Assembly: GCF_003339505.1 (NCBI RefSeq)
Contig: NZ_QPIW01000024.1
Span: 42,119-106,118, forward strand
Direction of reading: 5' to 3'
From: Runella aurantiaca
Lineage (GTDB): Bacteria; Bacteroidota; Bacteroidia; Cytophagales; Spirosomataceae
Length of the DNA stretch: 64,000 nt
Positions within the stretch are counted from its first letter, which is position 1, and each line of letters starts with the position of its first letter. The position numbers and the translations under genes were made by a program. Below the pieces are notes generated by a model. The model was not told the DNA's origin. It saw only the letters and a list, made by a program, of their open reading frames with translations, and did no database searches. Shown in pieces: positions 54,261-61,509 of the stretch.

Positions 54261-55067
54261 TTATTCTTTGACCGCCGAAACTCGAAACATGGCAGCGTAA
54301 TTGTTGGCAACGGTGGTAGAATAGTCCGAAAACATAACCGTTGGGGTCGTAGCCAAACTGATTTTCTGCGCTCCGTCAAACAACTTCGATATGTCCGTCG
54401 TGATGGTGACAACTGGTTGTTGGTCGGGTCCAACTTTGGCGGGAATGTTTCCGAGCGGCAAAGTCACGGTTTTGAGGTTGTTGAATGTTTTGGCATTGTA
54501 GCCTCCATACCCTCCAATGTGGTACCTGAACTTCTGATTGCCAGCGGGGTCTGGGGTGATTTTAGAGGAGTTGCCTTCTATTTTTAAGAAAATATAACCC
54601 GAATTCCATGACCAATACATACCATCTCCCTCGTGCGAAGCATCACCTGGGTCCAGTACTCCTTTTCGGCGGCTGAGGTCTATCGTGTTTCGGAGGCTGT
54701 CTACGCCAATCGTGAAAGTAATGGCGGTATAATCACCAGCAGGGATACGTTTCAACGTAATTTGTTTGGATGCTGGAAATGTTTCTCTGACCAGAAAATA
54801 ACTCGAATCCTGCGGATAAACAAAAGTGGAGCCGTCGACGTTTTTGAGCGAAATATTGCTGATAAAATAATTGAACGTTGTCACCGAAAAGTCTTCTCCC
54901 AACGTATTTTGGTAGGTGTCAGTTCCTAACGTAAGTGCCTTATCACCAACGCGATGGTCAAACGCCAAGGTGAGTGAATTCAGCTCGGTGGGGTCGGGAT
55001 TTGAGTTGCAGGATTGAATCAGAATCAGCAACGAGACGGCTGTTGTGTACAGCAGTATATTTTTCAT
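54261..55067 (-). CDS. MbnP-family lipoprotein
   Basis: 268 aa. Lipobox ends at C20 (LLILIQSC). Beta-sandwich protein of the MbnP family: NYFISNISL, VDSLRNTID, GDGMYWSWNSGYIFLKIEG (with W152, W154 as the tryptophans that could be modified), HIGGYGGY. The group is linked to copper and di-heme partners. The following gene (12 bases) is the matching di-heme oxidase. Close to the PHM-like copper monooxygenase. Likely sits on the outer face of a membrane by its lipid. Copper binding is inferred from family. Confidence 0.85.
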   Translation of the reverse strand: MKNILLYTTAVSLLILIQSCNSNPDPTELNSLTLAFDHRVGDKALTLGTDTYQNTLGEDFSVTTFNYFISNISLKNVDGSTFVYPQDSSYFLVRETFPASKQITLKRIPAGDYTAITFTIGVDSLRNTIDLSRRKGVLDPGDASHEGDGMYWSWNSGYIFLKIEGNSSKITPDPAGNQKFRYHIGGYGGYNAKTFNNLKTVTLPLGNIPAKVGPDQQPVVTITTDISKLFDGAQKISLATTPTVMFSDYSTTVANNYAAMFRVSAVKE

Positions 55068-55219
55068 ATTTGTTACGGTTTCCTGTTTTCGACGTTTGAA
55101 AAAGAGAAAAAGACCGTTAAAGTTTTCCCCTCCTATATCATAATAACGTGGGATGAAATCAAAATGATGCAGTTTTCGTTAGGTTTTAAATTAAATTTGA
55201 AAAAAATCAGTGTAGAATT

Positions 55220-55247
55220 TTAATATATAAAAAACTTATATATATTT
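55220..55247 (+). promoter_or_regulatory. PadR promoter and palindromic A/T operator candidate
   Basis: AATATATAA and TTATATATATT form an inverted repeat that includes TATATTTG (55240-55247), a TAnnTTTG -7 match. It lies 27 bases before the PadR start (55275). PadR proteins commonly bind such repeats and repress themselves. No good -33. Confidence 0.4.
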
Positions 55248-55274
55248 GTTCTCATAAATCACTCTTTAAATCTT

Positions 55275-55625
55275 ATGGAAGCAACAAGTAACGAATTTTT
55301 ACGGGGAACTCTCAAGACAATTGTGTTAAAATTGTTGGCCGAGCAGGGACGTATGTACGGCTACGAAATTACCCAGTCAGTAAAGGAGCGAACCAACGGC
55401 GAAATCACTCTGACCTTCGGAGCGTTGTATCCGGTATTACACAAATTGGAGCAGGAAGGTTTTTTGCTAACTGAATCAGAGGAAGTAGATGGGCGGTTGC
55501 GCAAGTACTACACCCTCACACCGAGCGGGAGCGCAACTGCCATCCAAAAAGTCTCTGAATTTGAGCGTTTTGTGGAAGCGATGCAAATCTTGCTTCAACC
55601 CCAACAAGGACTGTCAATAGGTTAA
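55275..55625 (+). CDS. PadR family transcriptional regulator
   Basis: 116 aa winged helix of PadR type: EFLRGTLKTIVLKLLAEQGRMYGYEI, LTFGALYPVLHKLEQEGFL, and the C-terminal dimerisation helix (AIQKVSEFERFVEAMQIL). Regulates nearby genes, very likely itself and the co-directional membrane gene 87 bases downstream, which also carries a domain often found next to PadR in Bacteroidota. Likely senses a small phenolic or antibiotic molecule, as family members do, but this is not shown. Confidence 0.9.
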   Translation: MEATSNEFLRGTLKTIVLKLLAEQGRMYGYEITQSVKERTNGEITLTFGALYPVLHKLEQEGFLLTESEEVDGRLRKYYTLTPSGSATAIQKVSEFERFVEAMQILLQPQQGLSIG

Positions 55626-55712
55626 GAAATAATCAATTTTTTTATTCAATTTGTTGTTCATACCTAATGAATTGGATGATTATCAGCGACTAATACCCAA
55701 CGACTTTTTGAG

Positions 55713-56237
55713 ATGAAAAAGCTAACTCCCGAACAATTAAGCAGGTTGCACAACCACCTTCTCGGCAACAGTACCAACGACGCCCTGATTACTGAATTGC
55801 TTGATCATTTAGCCTGCGAAGCCGAGGAATACCTTTGGAAAGGGTATAACTTTGATTTAGCACTGGAAAAAATCACCCAGGAAGCCAATACAAAAGCGGT
55901 CAAATATCTACGCGAAACGTACCAACACGAAGTAGCCATGACCGCCGAACAACTCGAAAATGCATCGCTGGACGATATTATTTTTGAGTTTCGTAACAAA
56001 GCCTATGGGGCCTATGACCTCCGTCAATCTTATCCGTTTGCCCTGCGCAGTGCGCTGATATTGGGCGTCGGGCTGTTTATGATGCTGATGGCATTTTTGT
56101 CGGGCATGGCGCAGGGGTCATGGAGTTTTCTTTCCACTGCCGGAATGATGTGGATGCTGGGCGTATGCGGGGTGGCGTATTCATTGGGGACGTGGTTTTT
56201 TAGAAAAGCCCCCCATCGGTACGCGGTGCCTGCCTGA
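55713..56237 (+). CDS. Membrane protein with TonB-type N-terminal anchor segment, no TonB domain
   Basis: 174 aa. The N-terminal 70 residues are a helical cytoplasmic domain (ALITELLDHLACEAEEYLWKGYNFDLALEKI) common beside PadR genes. Residues about 88-120 (LDDIIFEFRNKAYGAYDLRQSYPFALR) equal the cytoplasmic anchor of the TonB protein encoded just downstream (LDDIVFMNRHRAYGAYDLRKSYPEVLR). Two membrane helices follow (ALILGVGLFMMLMAFLSG and TAGMMWMLGVCGVAYSLG). It has no TonB C-terminal domain. It looks like a fusion of a PadR-linked domain with a TonB-type anchor. Function not known. Confidence 0.75.
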   Translation: MKKLTPEQLSRLHNHLLGNSTNDALITELLDHLACEAEEYLWKGYNFDLALEKITQEANTKAVKYLRETYQHEVAMTAEQLENASLDDIIFEFRNKAYGAYDLRQSYPFALRSALILGVGLFMMLMAFLSGMAQGSWSFLSTAGMMWMLGVCGVAYSLGTWFFRKAPHRYAVPA

Positions 56238-56827
56238 TAGCGCTCCGCACTGAAACTATTTTAGGATTAAACAGCCTTTTTTCGCTGATTCAAAAAGCCA
56301 TTTTGGCTTTTCTAGCGTAGCTATTGCCTTTTAACAGCCATAAAACTTTTCGGAACTATTAACTATTTGTCGTAGGTCAATAGAACACGGACGGTTCGCC
56401 GCAGCGATAAAACGGACGGTTGGCCGCTGCCATGTTCCAACACGGGTTTTCACGGATTAACCCGTGTTTCCAAAGGAATCAGTGTCATCCGTGGGCCATT
56501 ATCGGAACTTGCGACAAATTCTTTATAATTCCGAAACTTTTTACACGATCTTGCTTGCTCCAATCACAAGGTGCTGTGCCATTGGCTTGCATCGTTCACA
56601 ACTTTAGCCTTCATTTTCACGCCTTTATTAGCTCGATTTTTAGACCTAAAATACGTAGAGGTCGATAGCTGTCAATCGTCTGCGTATATACAAAAGAGTG
56701 GGGCCTCCAATGTCTCGTTTTTTAAAGTTTAAAGTTTCTGAAAATCAGATGAGTATGAACGTAGAAAACAATGAAAAACCATTTTCTGTAGAACTAAAAA
56801 GAACTAATTCTAAACTAAAAAATAGCC
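56238..56827. other. Intergenic region with repeats
   Basis: 590 bases with no gene. It contains near 56390-56440 a direct repeat (ACGGACGGTT.CGCCGC and ACGGACGGTTGGCCGC) and at about 56449-56474 a hairpin CACGGGTT...AACCCGTG, then a second sequence CATCCGTGGGCC. These look like REP-type intergenic repeats. Promoter of the TonB gene at 56828 must be here, but I cannot assign it. Confidence 0.5.
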
Positions 56828-57673
56828 ATGAGTAATTACAAACACCCCTTCCCAGCTTTGGCTGAGAGTAGCGAAGCTATGACTTTGGACGACATCGTTT
56901 TTATGAATCGTCACCGCGCTTACGGCGCGTATGACCTCCGAAAATCTTATCCTGAAGTGCTTCGAAATGCTGTTTTGTTGGGCATTGGCCTATTTCTGTT
57001 ACTGTTTATTGGGCCGATACTCTACGGAAGTCTGGCCCCTCAGGAGACTGAATATTCCATGAGTGAATTTGAAGTTATGGACATAAAACCTGTTCCGAAA
57101 GAAGAAAAGCCGCTGCCTGAATTGGAAAAACCCAAAGAACTCCCGAAGCAGACCTCCGTGCGTTATCGAATGTTGGAAGTACTCAAAGACCCTCCGCATG
57201 AAGAGCTGCCGCCTCCAGTCGAAGACCTGGAGAAAGCCAACCCAGGTCAGGAAACCATTGAAGGAACGGGCCCTGAAGAAGTAGCCATTATCGCACCGCC
57301 CGAAGATACCCCCGCACCCGAAGCAACAAAACCTGCTGAGGTGGAAGCCAAAGCACCCGAAATATTTGAAAAAGTAGAAATTGACCCGCAATTCGCCGGT
57401 GGTAATGAAGGCTTACGGACATTTTTAATGAAAAATCTGCATTATCCGAGCCCAGCGCAACGAAGCAACATCCAAGGGCGGGTGTACCTGACGTTTACGG
57501 TAGAGCCAGACGGCTCGTTGTCCAACATCAATGTGATTCGGGGCATTGGTTTTGGGTGCGATGAAGAAGCAATCCGCGTCATGAAATTGATGCCCAAATG
57601 GAAACCGGGTAAGCAGTCTGGGCGGGCCGTACGGGTAAAATTTACGATGCCGATTGTATTTGCGCTGGAGTAA
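56828..57673 (+). CDS. TonB-family energy transducer
   Basis: 281 aa. Cytoplasmic N-terminus with LDDIVFMNRHRAYGAYDLRKSYPEVLR, a membrane helix (AVLLGIGLFLLLFIGPILYG), a long Pro/Glu-rich periplasmic linker about 75-175 (KPVPKEEKPLPELEKPKELPK), and a TonB C-terminal domain (VYLTFTVEPDGSLSNINVIRGIGFGCDEEAIRVMKLMPKWKPGKQSGRAV). Transduces proton-motive force to TonB-dependent receptors. No exbBD genes nearby. Paralog of the next gene in the C-terminal domain. Confidence 0.92.
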   Translation: MSNYKHPFPALAESSEAMTLDDIVFMNRHRAYGAYDLRKSYPEVLRNAVLLGIGLFLLLFIGPILYGSLAPQETEYSMSEFEVMDIKPVPKEEKPLPELEKPKELPKQTSVRYRMLEVLKDPPHEELPPPVEDLEKANPGQETIEGTGPEEVAIIAPPEDTPAPEATKPAEVEAKAPEIFEKVEIDPQFAGGNEGLRTFLMKNLHYPSPAQRSNIQGRVYLTFTVEPDGSLSNINVIRGIGFGCDEEAIRVMKLMPKWKPGKQSGRAVRVKFTMPIVFALE

Positions 57674-57720
57674 AGCGCTCATGCAGAGGTGCGAAGGCGC
57701 AGAGAAAATAACGCTATTTT

Positions 57721-57750
57721 GGCGTCGGACGGTTTTAAACCGTCTGACGC
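57721..57750. repeat. REP-like palindrome copy 1
   Basis: The sequence GGCGTCGGACGGTTTTAAA-CCGTCTGACGC forms a 13-15 bp stem. An identical copy is at 58257-58287. The two flank the 57806-58198 gene. Flanking sequence is also similar (GGCGCAGA...TTTGG). Confidence 0.8.
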
Positions 57751-57805
57751 TTAGGCACAATAAAGCTTTAGCTAAGTTATCAATCATTAGTAATCGCTCT
57801 CCTCA

Positions 57806-58198
57806 ATGAAACATCAAAAATGGTATCTATTAATGCTCATGCTCTTACCTCTGGCGGGATGGGCGCAGCAAACTGAAAAAGAAATGGCTTTTGTACTTGT
57901 GGAAGAACCACCACAATTTGTGGGTGGTCAAGATTCCTTAAACAGATTTATAAAGTATCATCTGAAATATCCTGCTGCGGCGCGTGAAGCAAAAATTAAG
58001 GGAGTGGTTCATCTGAGATTTATAATAGAGGCAGATGGTCGTATCACTAACGCAGAAATCACACGTGGTCTTGGAAACGGATGTGATGAAGAAGCATTAA
58101 GAGTTGTTAATGAATTTCCGAAATGGAAACCGGGTCGTCAAAGTGGGAAAAACTTACGAGTTCAGTATTTTTTGCCTATTCGTTTCGCGATAGAATAA
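57806..58198 (+). CDS. Exported TonB C-terminal-domain protein
   Basis: 130 aa with signal peptide (WYLLMLMLLPLAGWAQ). Then only the TonB C-terminal domain (PPQFVGGQDSLNRFIKYHLKYP, VVHLRFIIEADGRITNAEITRGLGNGCDEEALRVVNEFPKWKPGRQSGKN). It has a cleavable signal, not a cytoplasmic anchor, so it should be a soluble periplasmic TonB-like protein. It cannot transduce energy itself unless it interacts with another protein. Flanked by the two REP palindromes. Confidence 0.88.
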   Translation: MKHQKWYLLMLMLLPLAGWAQQTEKEMAFVLVEEPPQFVGGQDSLNRFIKYHLKYPAAAREAKIKGVVHLRFIIEADGRITNAEITRGLGNGCDEEALRVVNEFPKWKPGRQSGKNLRVQYFLPIRFAIE

Positions 58199-58256
58199 GG
58201 GGGCGGTGTGAGTTTATCAACCGCTTGGCGCAGAAAAAACAACACAGTGAAAATTT

Positions 58257-58287
58257 GGCGTCGGACGGTTTTAAACCGTCTGACGCC
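58257..58287. repeat. REP-like palindrome copy 2
   Basis: Same palindrome as 57721-57750, extended by one base pair (GACGCC). Between convergent genes (TonB-type, +, and barrel, -), so it may also be a bidirectional terminator. Confidence 0.8.
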
Positions 58288-58299
58288 AAAATACTAGAA

Positions 58300-58977
58300 T
58301 CAGAAGCGGTAATTGATGCCAATCGAGGCAAAATAAGGACTGCCTACGGCGAGTTCGCCGTTTAGACCGATACTTTCGGTAATGTAGCCGCGTAGTCCAA
58401 ACAGAATTACTTGCACCTGAGGCATTACAAATCCCCCTCTAAGTTTGTTGCCCAGTACGGTACGCCAGATGCCGCTGCCGCCCGCTTCGTTGAAAACCTC
58501 GTCAAGTTTACCGTCGACGGCACTTGAACTGGCGTTTACGCCCCAAATACCGACGCCTAACCGAACGCCCGAATACATATCTACGCGGTTGGCGTTGCCG
58601 TAGTGAAACAACGCACGGGCCCCAATCGTAATGCGTGATACGTTGAGTTTGACATCGCCGAGGTTTTCGGTTTTGTTATACACGACATTCTTCAAATCCA
58701 TTGAACCTTTATTGTAACTAACGGCACCGCCAATCGAAAACCATTTGTTGATGCCACGGTCGTAAGCAACGTTTATTTGCGGGAAATTGCTAGCGTTTCC
58801 CGACGAAAAAGAAACGGTTGTATCCGACGATTCCTGTGAGCCGGTGATGGTGCCCCGGAAGGGAGAAAAGAGACTTACGCCCGATTGAACGCTAACAACG
58901 TTCTGATAATCTTGGTTTTGGGCAATTGCCCCGAAAGCGAAAAGTAAGAAGTGAAAGACGATGAGAGACTTTTTCAT
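58300..58977 (-). CDS. Outer-membrane beta-barrel protein
   Basis: About 225 aa from the ATG at 58977. This start gives a signal peptide (MKKSLIVFHFLLFAFGAIAQ); an upstream in-frame ATG at 59088 adds 37 residues without a signal. The body alternates hydrophobic/polar strands (VQSGVSLFSPFRGTI, GGAVSYNKGSMDL, FHYGNANRVDMYSGVRLGVGIWG) and ends in GINYRF, with terminal aromatic F as expected of a barrel. Small porin-like or OmpA-like 8-10-strand barrel. No family name. Confidence 0.82.
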   Translation of the reverse strand: MKKSLIVFHFLLFAFGAIAQNQDYQNVVSVQSGVSLFSPFRGTITGSQESSDTTVSFSSGNASNFPQINVAYDRGINKWFSIGGAVSYNKGSMDLKNVVYNKTENLGDVKLNVSRITIGARALFHYGNANRVDMYSGVRLGVGIWGVNASSSAVDGKLDEVFNEAGGSGIWRTVLGNKLRGGFVMPQVQVILFGLRGYITESIGLNGELAVGSPYFASIGINYRF

Positions 58978-59080
58978 AATACTGGATTTTGATTGGCTGT
59001 TGTGTTTTGAAAACTGATGATTGAAATTAGTACTGAATGAAGACGCAAAGTAAGTGATAAAAGTAAAAAGAGGGGCAAGA

Positions 59081-59097
59081 ATTCGCAATTTGCGAAT
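59081..59097. promoter_or_regulatory. Palindrome upstream of barrel gene
   Basis: ATTCGCAA-T-TTGCGAAT is a perfect 17-bp palindrome, 104 bases upstream of the barrel start and 159 bases upstream of uvrC. Possible operator or repeat. Confidence 0.35.
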
Positions 59098-59255
59098 CGT
59101 GAATTATTTAACGTTGTCGGAAAAAATCGGCAGGAGAGGATTGAACGTCGTCAATAACTTTTTTAGACTGGGGGATGTGAAAGCATAAGTTATTCCCCCA
59201 ATTTTTCTTTCCCCAAACTTTGGCGAACTTTGTCGTTAGTAAAAACTGAGCCAAT

Positions 59256-61061
59256 ATGTCCGTTTTTGAAGCCAAAGCAGAGTTAGCTAAAATCCCGACT
59301 GAGCCGGGCGTGTACCGTTATTTTAGTGAAGAAGGGGAAATTATTTACGTTGGGAAAGCAAAAAATCTCAAGAACCGCGTCAGTAGTTATTTTGTTAAAA
59401 ACCATTCCGACCGCAAAACAAGACGCTTGGTGAGCCAGATTCGGCGCATTGAATACACCATTGTACATACAGAGTTTGACGCGTTGTTGCTCGAAAACCA
59501 ACTCATCAAGCGTTATCAGCCGCGTTTCAATATCTTGCTCCGCGACGATAAAACGTACCCTTTTATCAAGGTATTCAATGAGCCGTTTCCACGGGTGGAG
59601 ACTTCTCGGCGGCTGGATAAAAAAACGGGGACATTTTATGGGCCGTTTGCCAATGCGCGCTCCATGTACAATCTGCTGGATATGTTTCGGGAGCTGTATA
59701 CGCTCCGTACCTGCAACCTTAATCTGACCCCCGAAAACATCGAAGCGGGTAAGTTTAAAGTGTGTATGGAATACCACCTCAAACGCTGCAAAGGGCCGTG
59801 TGAAGGCCGACAGTCGCTGGAAGATTATGACCGCGAAGTGGCCTCAATCCACCAGATTTTGAAGGGACAACTGAGCATTCCGCAAAACTATTTTAAAGAA
59901 AATATGATTGCGGCGGCCGAGAAAATGGAGTTTGAAAAAGCCCATGAATGGAAAATGAAGCTAGAAACGCTGCAAAGTTTCCAGTCCAAATCAACGGTTA
60001 TCAATCCTAAAATCGGGAATGTGGATGTGGTGGCGATTGCGTCGGATGAAGATGCGGCATACGTGAATTACCTGAAAATCGTGAACGGGTACATCATGGC
60101 CGCCCAAACGCTCGAAGTGAAGAAAAAACTCGACGAGCCTGACGATGAAATTCTGGCGTTGGTGCTGTTTGAAATGCGTACCACGTACGAAAGCGACGCC
60201 AAAGAAATCATTTCTAACATTGACATTACCACCGATTTTAAAGCTGAAATCACCATTCCAAAAATTGGCGATAAACGCAGCTTGCTGGAAATGGCGCTTA
60301 AAAACGTGCACTTTTTCCGAAAAGAAAAAGCGGAGCGGCAGATGATTGAATCGAGCGCCACCACCAATCGCCGCGACCGGGTGCTGATTAAGCTCAAAGC
60401 CGACCTTCAACTCAAAAGTCTGCCGCGTCATATTGAGTGTTTTGACAACTCCAACATTCAGGGTACCAACCCCGTAGCGGCGATGGTCTGTTTTAAAGAA
60501 GGACGGCCGTCGAAGAAAGATTATCGACATTTCAGCATTAAAACGGTGATTGGACCCAACGACTTTGCGAGTATGCACGAGGTAGTAACGCGCCGCTACA
60601 CACGCCTGCTCGAAGAACAGGCCGAACTTCCCGATTTGATTGTAGTGGACGGTGGAAAAGGCCAACTCAGCGCGGCTTGCGATGCGCTCAAGGCGTTGAA
60701 ACTTTACGGCAAAATCCCCATTGTGGGCATTGCTAAACGGTTGGAAGAAATCTATTTTCCTGAGGATACGCTGCCGTTGTACATCGACAAAAAATCAGAG
60801 TCGCTACGCCTTATTCAACAGATTCGCGACGAAGCGCACCGTTTTGCCATCACGTACCACCGCGATAAGCGCAGTCGCAATGCGTTTGTGAGTGAGCTGG
60901 AAAATATCGAAGGAATCGGGAAGAAAACGGCCGCTAATTTGCTCAAAGAATTTCGGGGTGTAAAGGCCATTCGCGAGGCAGACGTTGAGAGAATTGCGCA
61001 GTTTGTGGGGAAAGATAAGGCCCAAAAAATCAAGGAATATTTCGCAGCGATTGAACAGTAA
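59256..61061 (+). CDS. uvrC: UvrABC system protein C (nucleotide excision repair)
   Basis: 601 aa, normal UvrC length. N-terminal GIY-YIG nuclease domain (PGVYRYFSEEGEIIYVGKAKNLKNR, about 17-95), UVR domain (NMIAAAEKMEFEKAHEWKMKLE, about 210-235), the RNase H-like 5' nuclease domain (IECFDNSNIQGTNPVAAMV, LIVVDGGKGQL), and C-terminal helix-hairpin-helix pair (LENIEGIGKKTAANLLKEF). Cuts both sides of a lesion with UvrB. No apparent operon. Confidence 0.97.
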   Translation: MSVFEAKAELAKIPTEPGVYRYFSEEGEIIYVGKAKNLKNRVSSYFVKNHSDRKTRRLVSQIRRIEYTIVHTEFDALLLENQLIKRYQPRFNILLRDDKTYPFIKVFNEPFPRVETSRRLDKKTGTFYGPFANARSMYNLLDMFRELYTLRTCNLNLTPENIEAGKFKVCMEYHLKRCKGPCEGRQSLEDYDREVASIHQILKGQLSIPQNYFKENMIAAAEKMEFEKAHEWKMKLETLQSFQSKSTVINPKIGNVDVVAIASDEDAAYVNYLKIVNGYIMAAQTLEVKKKLDEPDDEILALVLFEMRTTYESDAKEIISNIDITTDFKAEITIPKIGDKRSLLEMALKNVHFFRKEKAERQMIESSATTNRRDRVLIKLKADLQLKSLPRHIECFDNSNIQGTNPVAAMVCFKEGRPSKKDYRHFSIKTVIGPNDFASMHEVVTRRYTRLLEEQAELPDLIVVDGGKGQLSAACDALKALKLYGKIPIVGIAKRLEEIYFPEDTLPLYIDKKSESLRLIQQIRDEAHRFAITYHRDKRSRNAFVSELENIEGIGKKTAANLLKEFRGVKAIREADVERIAQFVGKDKAQKIKEYFAAIEQ

Positions 61062-61085
61062 AGCCGCAAAATTTTGCGGCTTTAC
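61058..61085. terminator. Palindrome between convergent genes (dispersed family copy 3)
   Basis: GTAAAGCCGCAAAA-TTTTGCGGCTTTAC is a perfect 28-bp inverted repeat with no loop, overlapping the uvrC stop codon (61059-61061). Resembles the 14603 and 49343 palindromes (core GTAAAxxxGCAAAA). Likely a terminator; no T run on either side. Confidence 0.6.
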
Positions 61086-61096
61086 GTTAATGTTAA

Positions 61097-61444
61097 TCAG
61101 ACCAAAGCCGCTACTTGCGCTTTGAGGTCGTCAAAAGAAATGTCAAAATGGGAGGCGTCATAGACACTTTCGCCGTTGCGGATGATGAGCGCCTGTGGCG
61201 ACTCGTGCTCTACCTCAAATTCTTGGGCTACTTGATTAGAAATAGGGCGATACGCAATCAAATCCAAAAAATAAGGTTTTAAATCGCCTACTTCCTCGTT
61301 TTTCCAACTGCGCTCCAACCGCCCGAGCGTGGCGGAACTGATAGAACAGCGGGTGCTGTGTTTCAAAATCAAAACGGGATAATGGTGGGATTCTTTTTTG
61401 ATTTCCTCCAACTGGGCACTGTCATTGAGTGGATGCCAATTCAT
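61097..61444 (-). CDS. ytxJ: Bacillithiol-system redox-active protein YtxJ
   Basis: 115 aa thioredoxin-fold protein of the YtxJ family: WHPLNDSAQLEEIKKES, LKHSTRCSISSATLGRLE (single redox cysteine), YFLDLIAYRPISNQVA, HESPQALIIRNGESVYDASH. In Firmicutes this is a bacilliredoxin-type monothiol enzyme. Bacteroidota commonly make bacillithiol. Convergent with uvrC. No neighbour in the pathway is visible. Confidence 0.92.
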   Translation of the reverse strand: MNWHPLNDSAQLEEIKKESHHYPVLILKHSTRCSISSATLGRLERSWKNEEVGDLKPYFLDLIAYRPISNQVAQEFEVEHESPQALIIRNGESVYDASHFDISFDDLKAQVAALV

Positions 61445-61509
61445 TTATTTATGAGCAAATTAGTGATTGAGTGATTATTTTTACGGAAATAACGTAACTC
61501 ATCCAAAAA

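Noticed and set aside
56238..56827. Small RNA or tRNA
   Set aside because: Hairpins are REP-like with direct repeats; there is no cloverleaf and no conserved RNA sequence.
59991..60665. Long open frame opposite to uvrC
   Set aside because: It lies wholly inside the UvrC reading frame, which has all domains; the antisense protein is rich in His/Arg, typical of a shadow frame.
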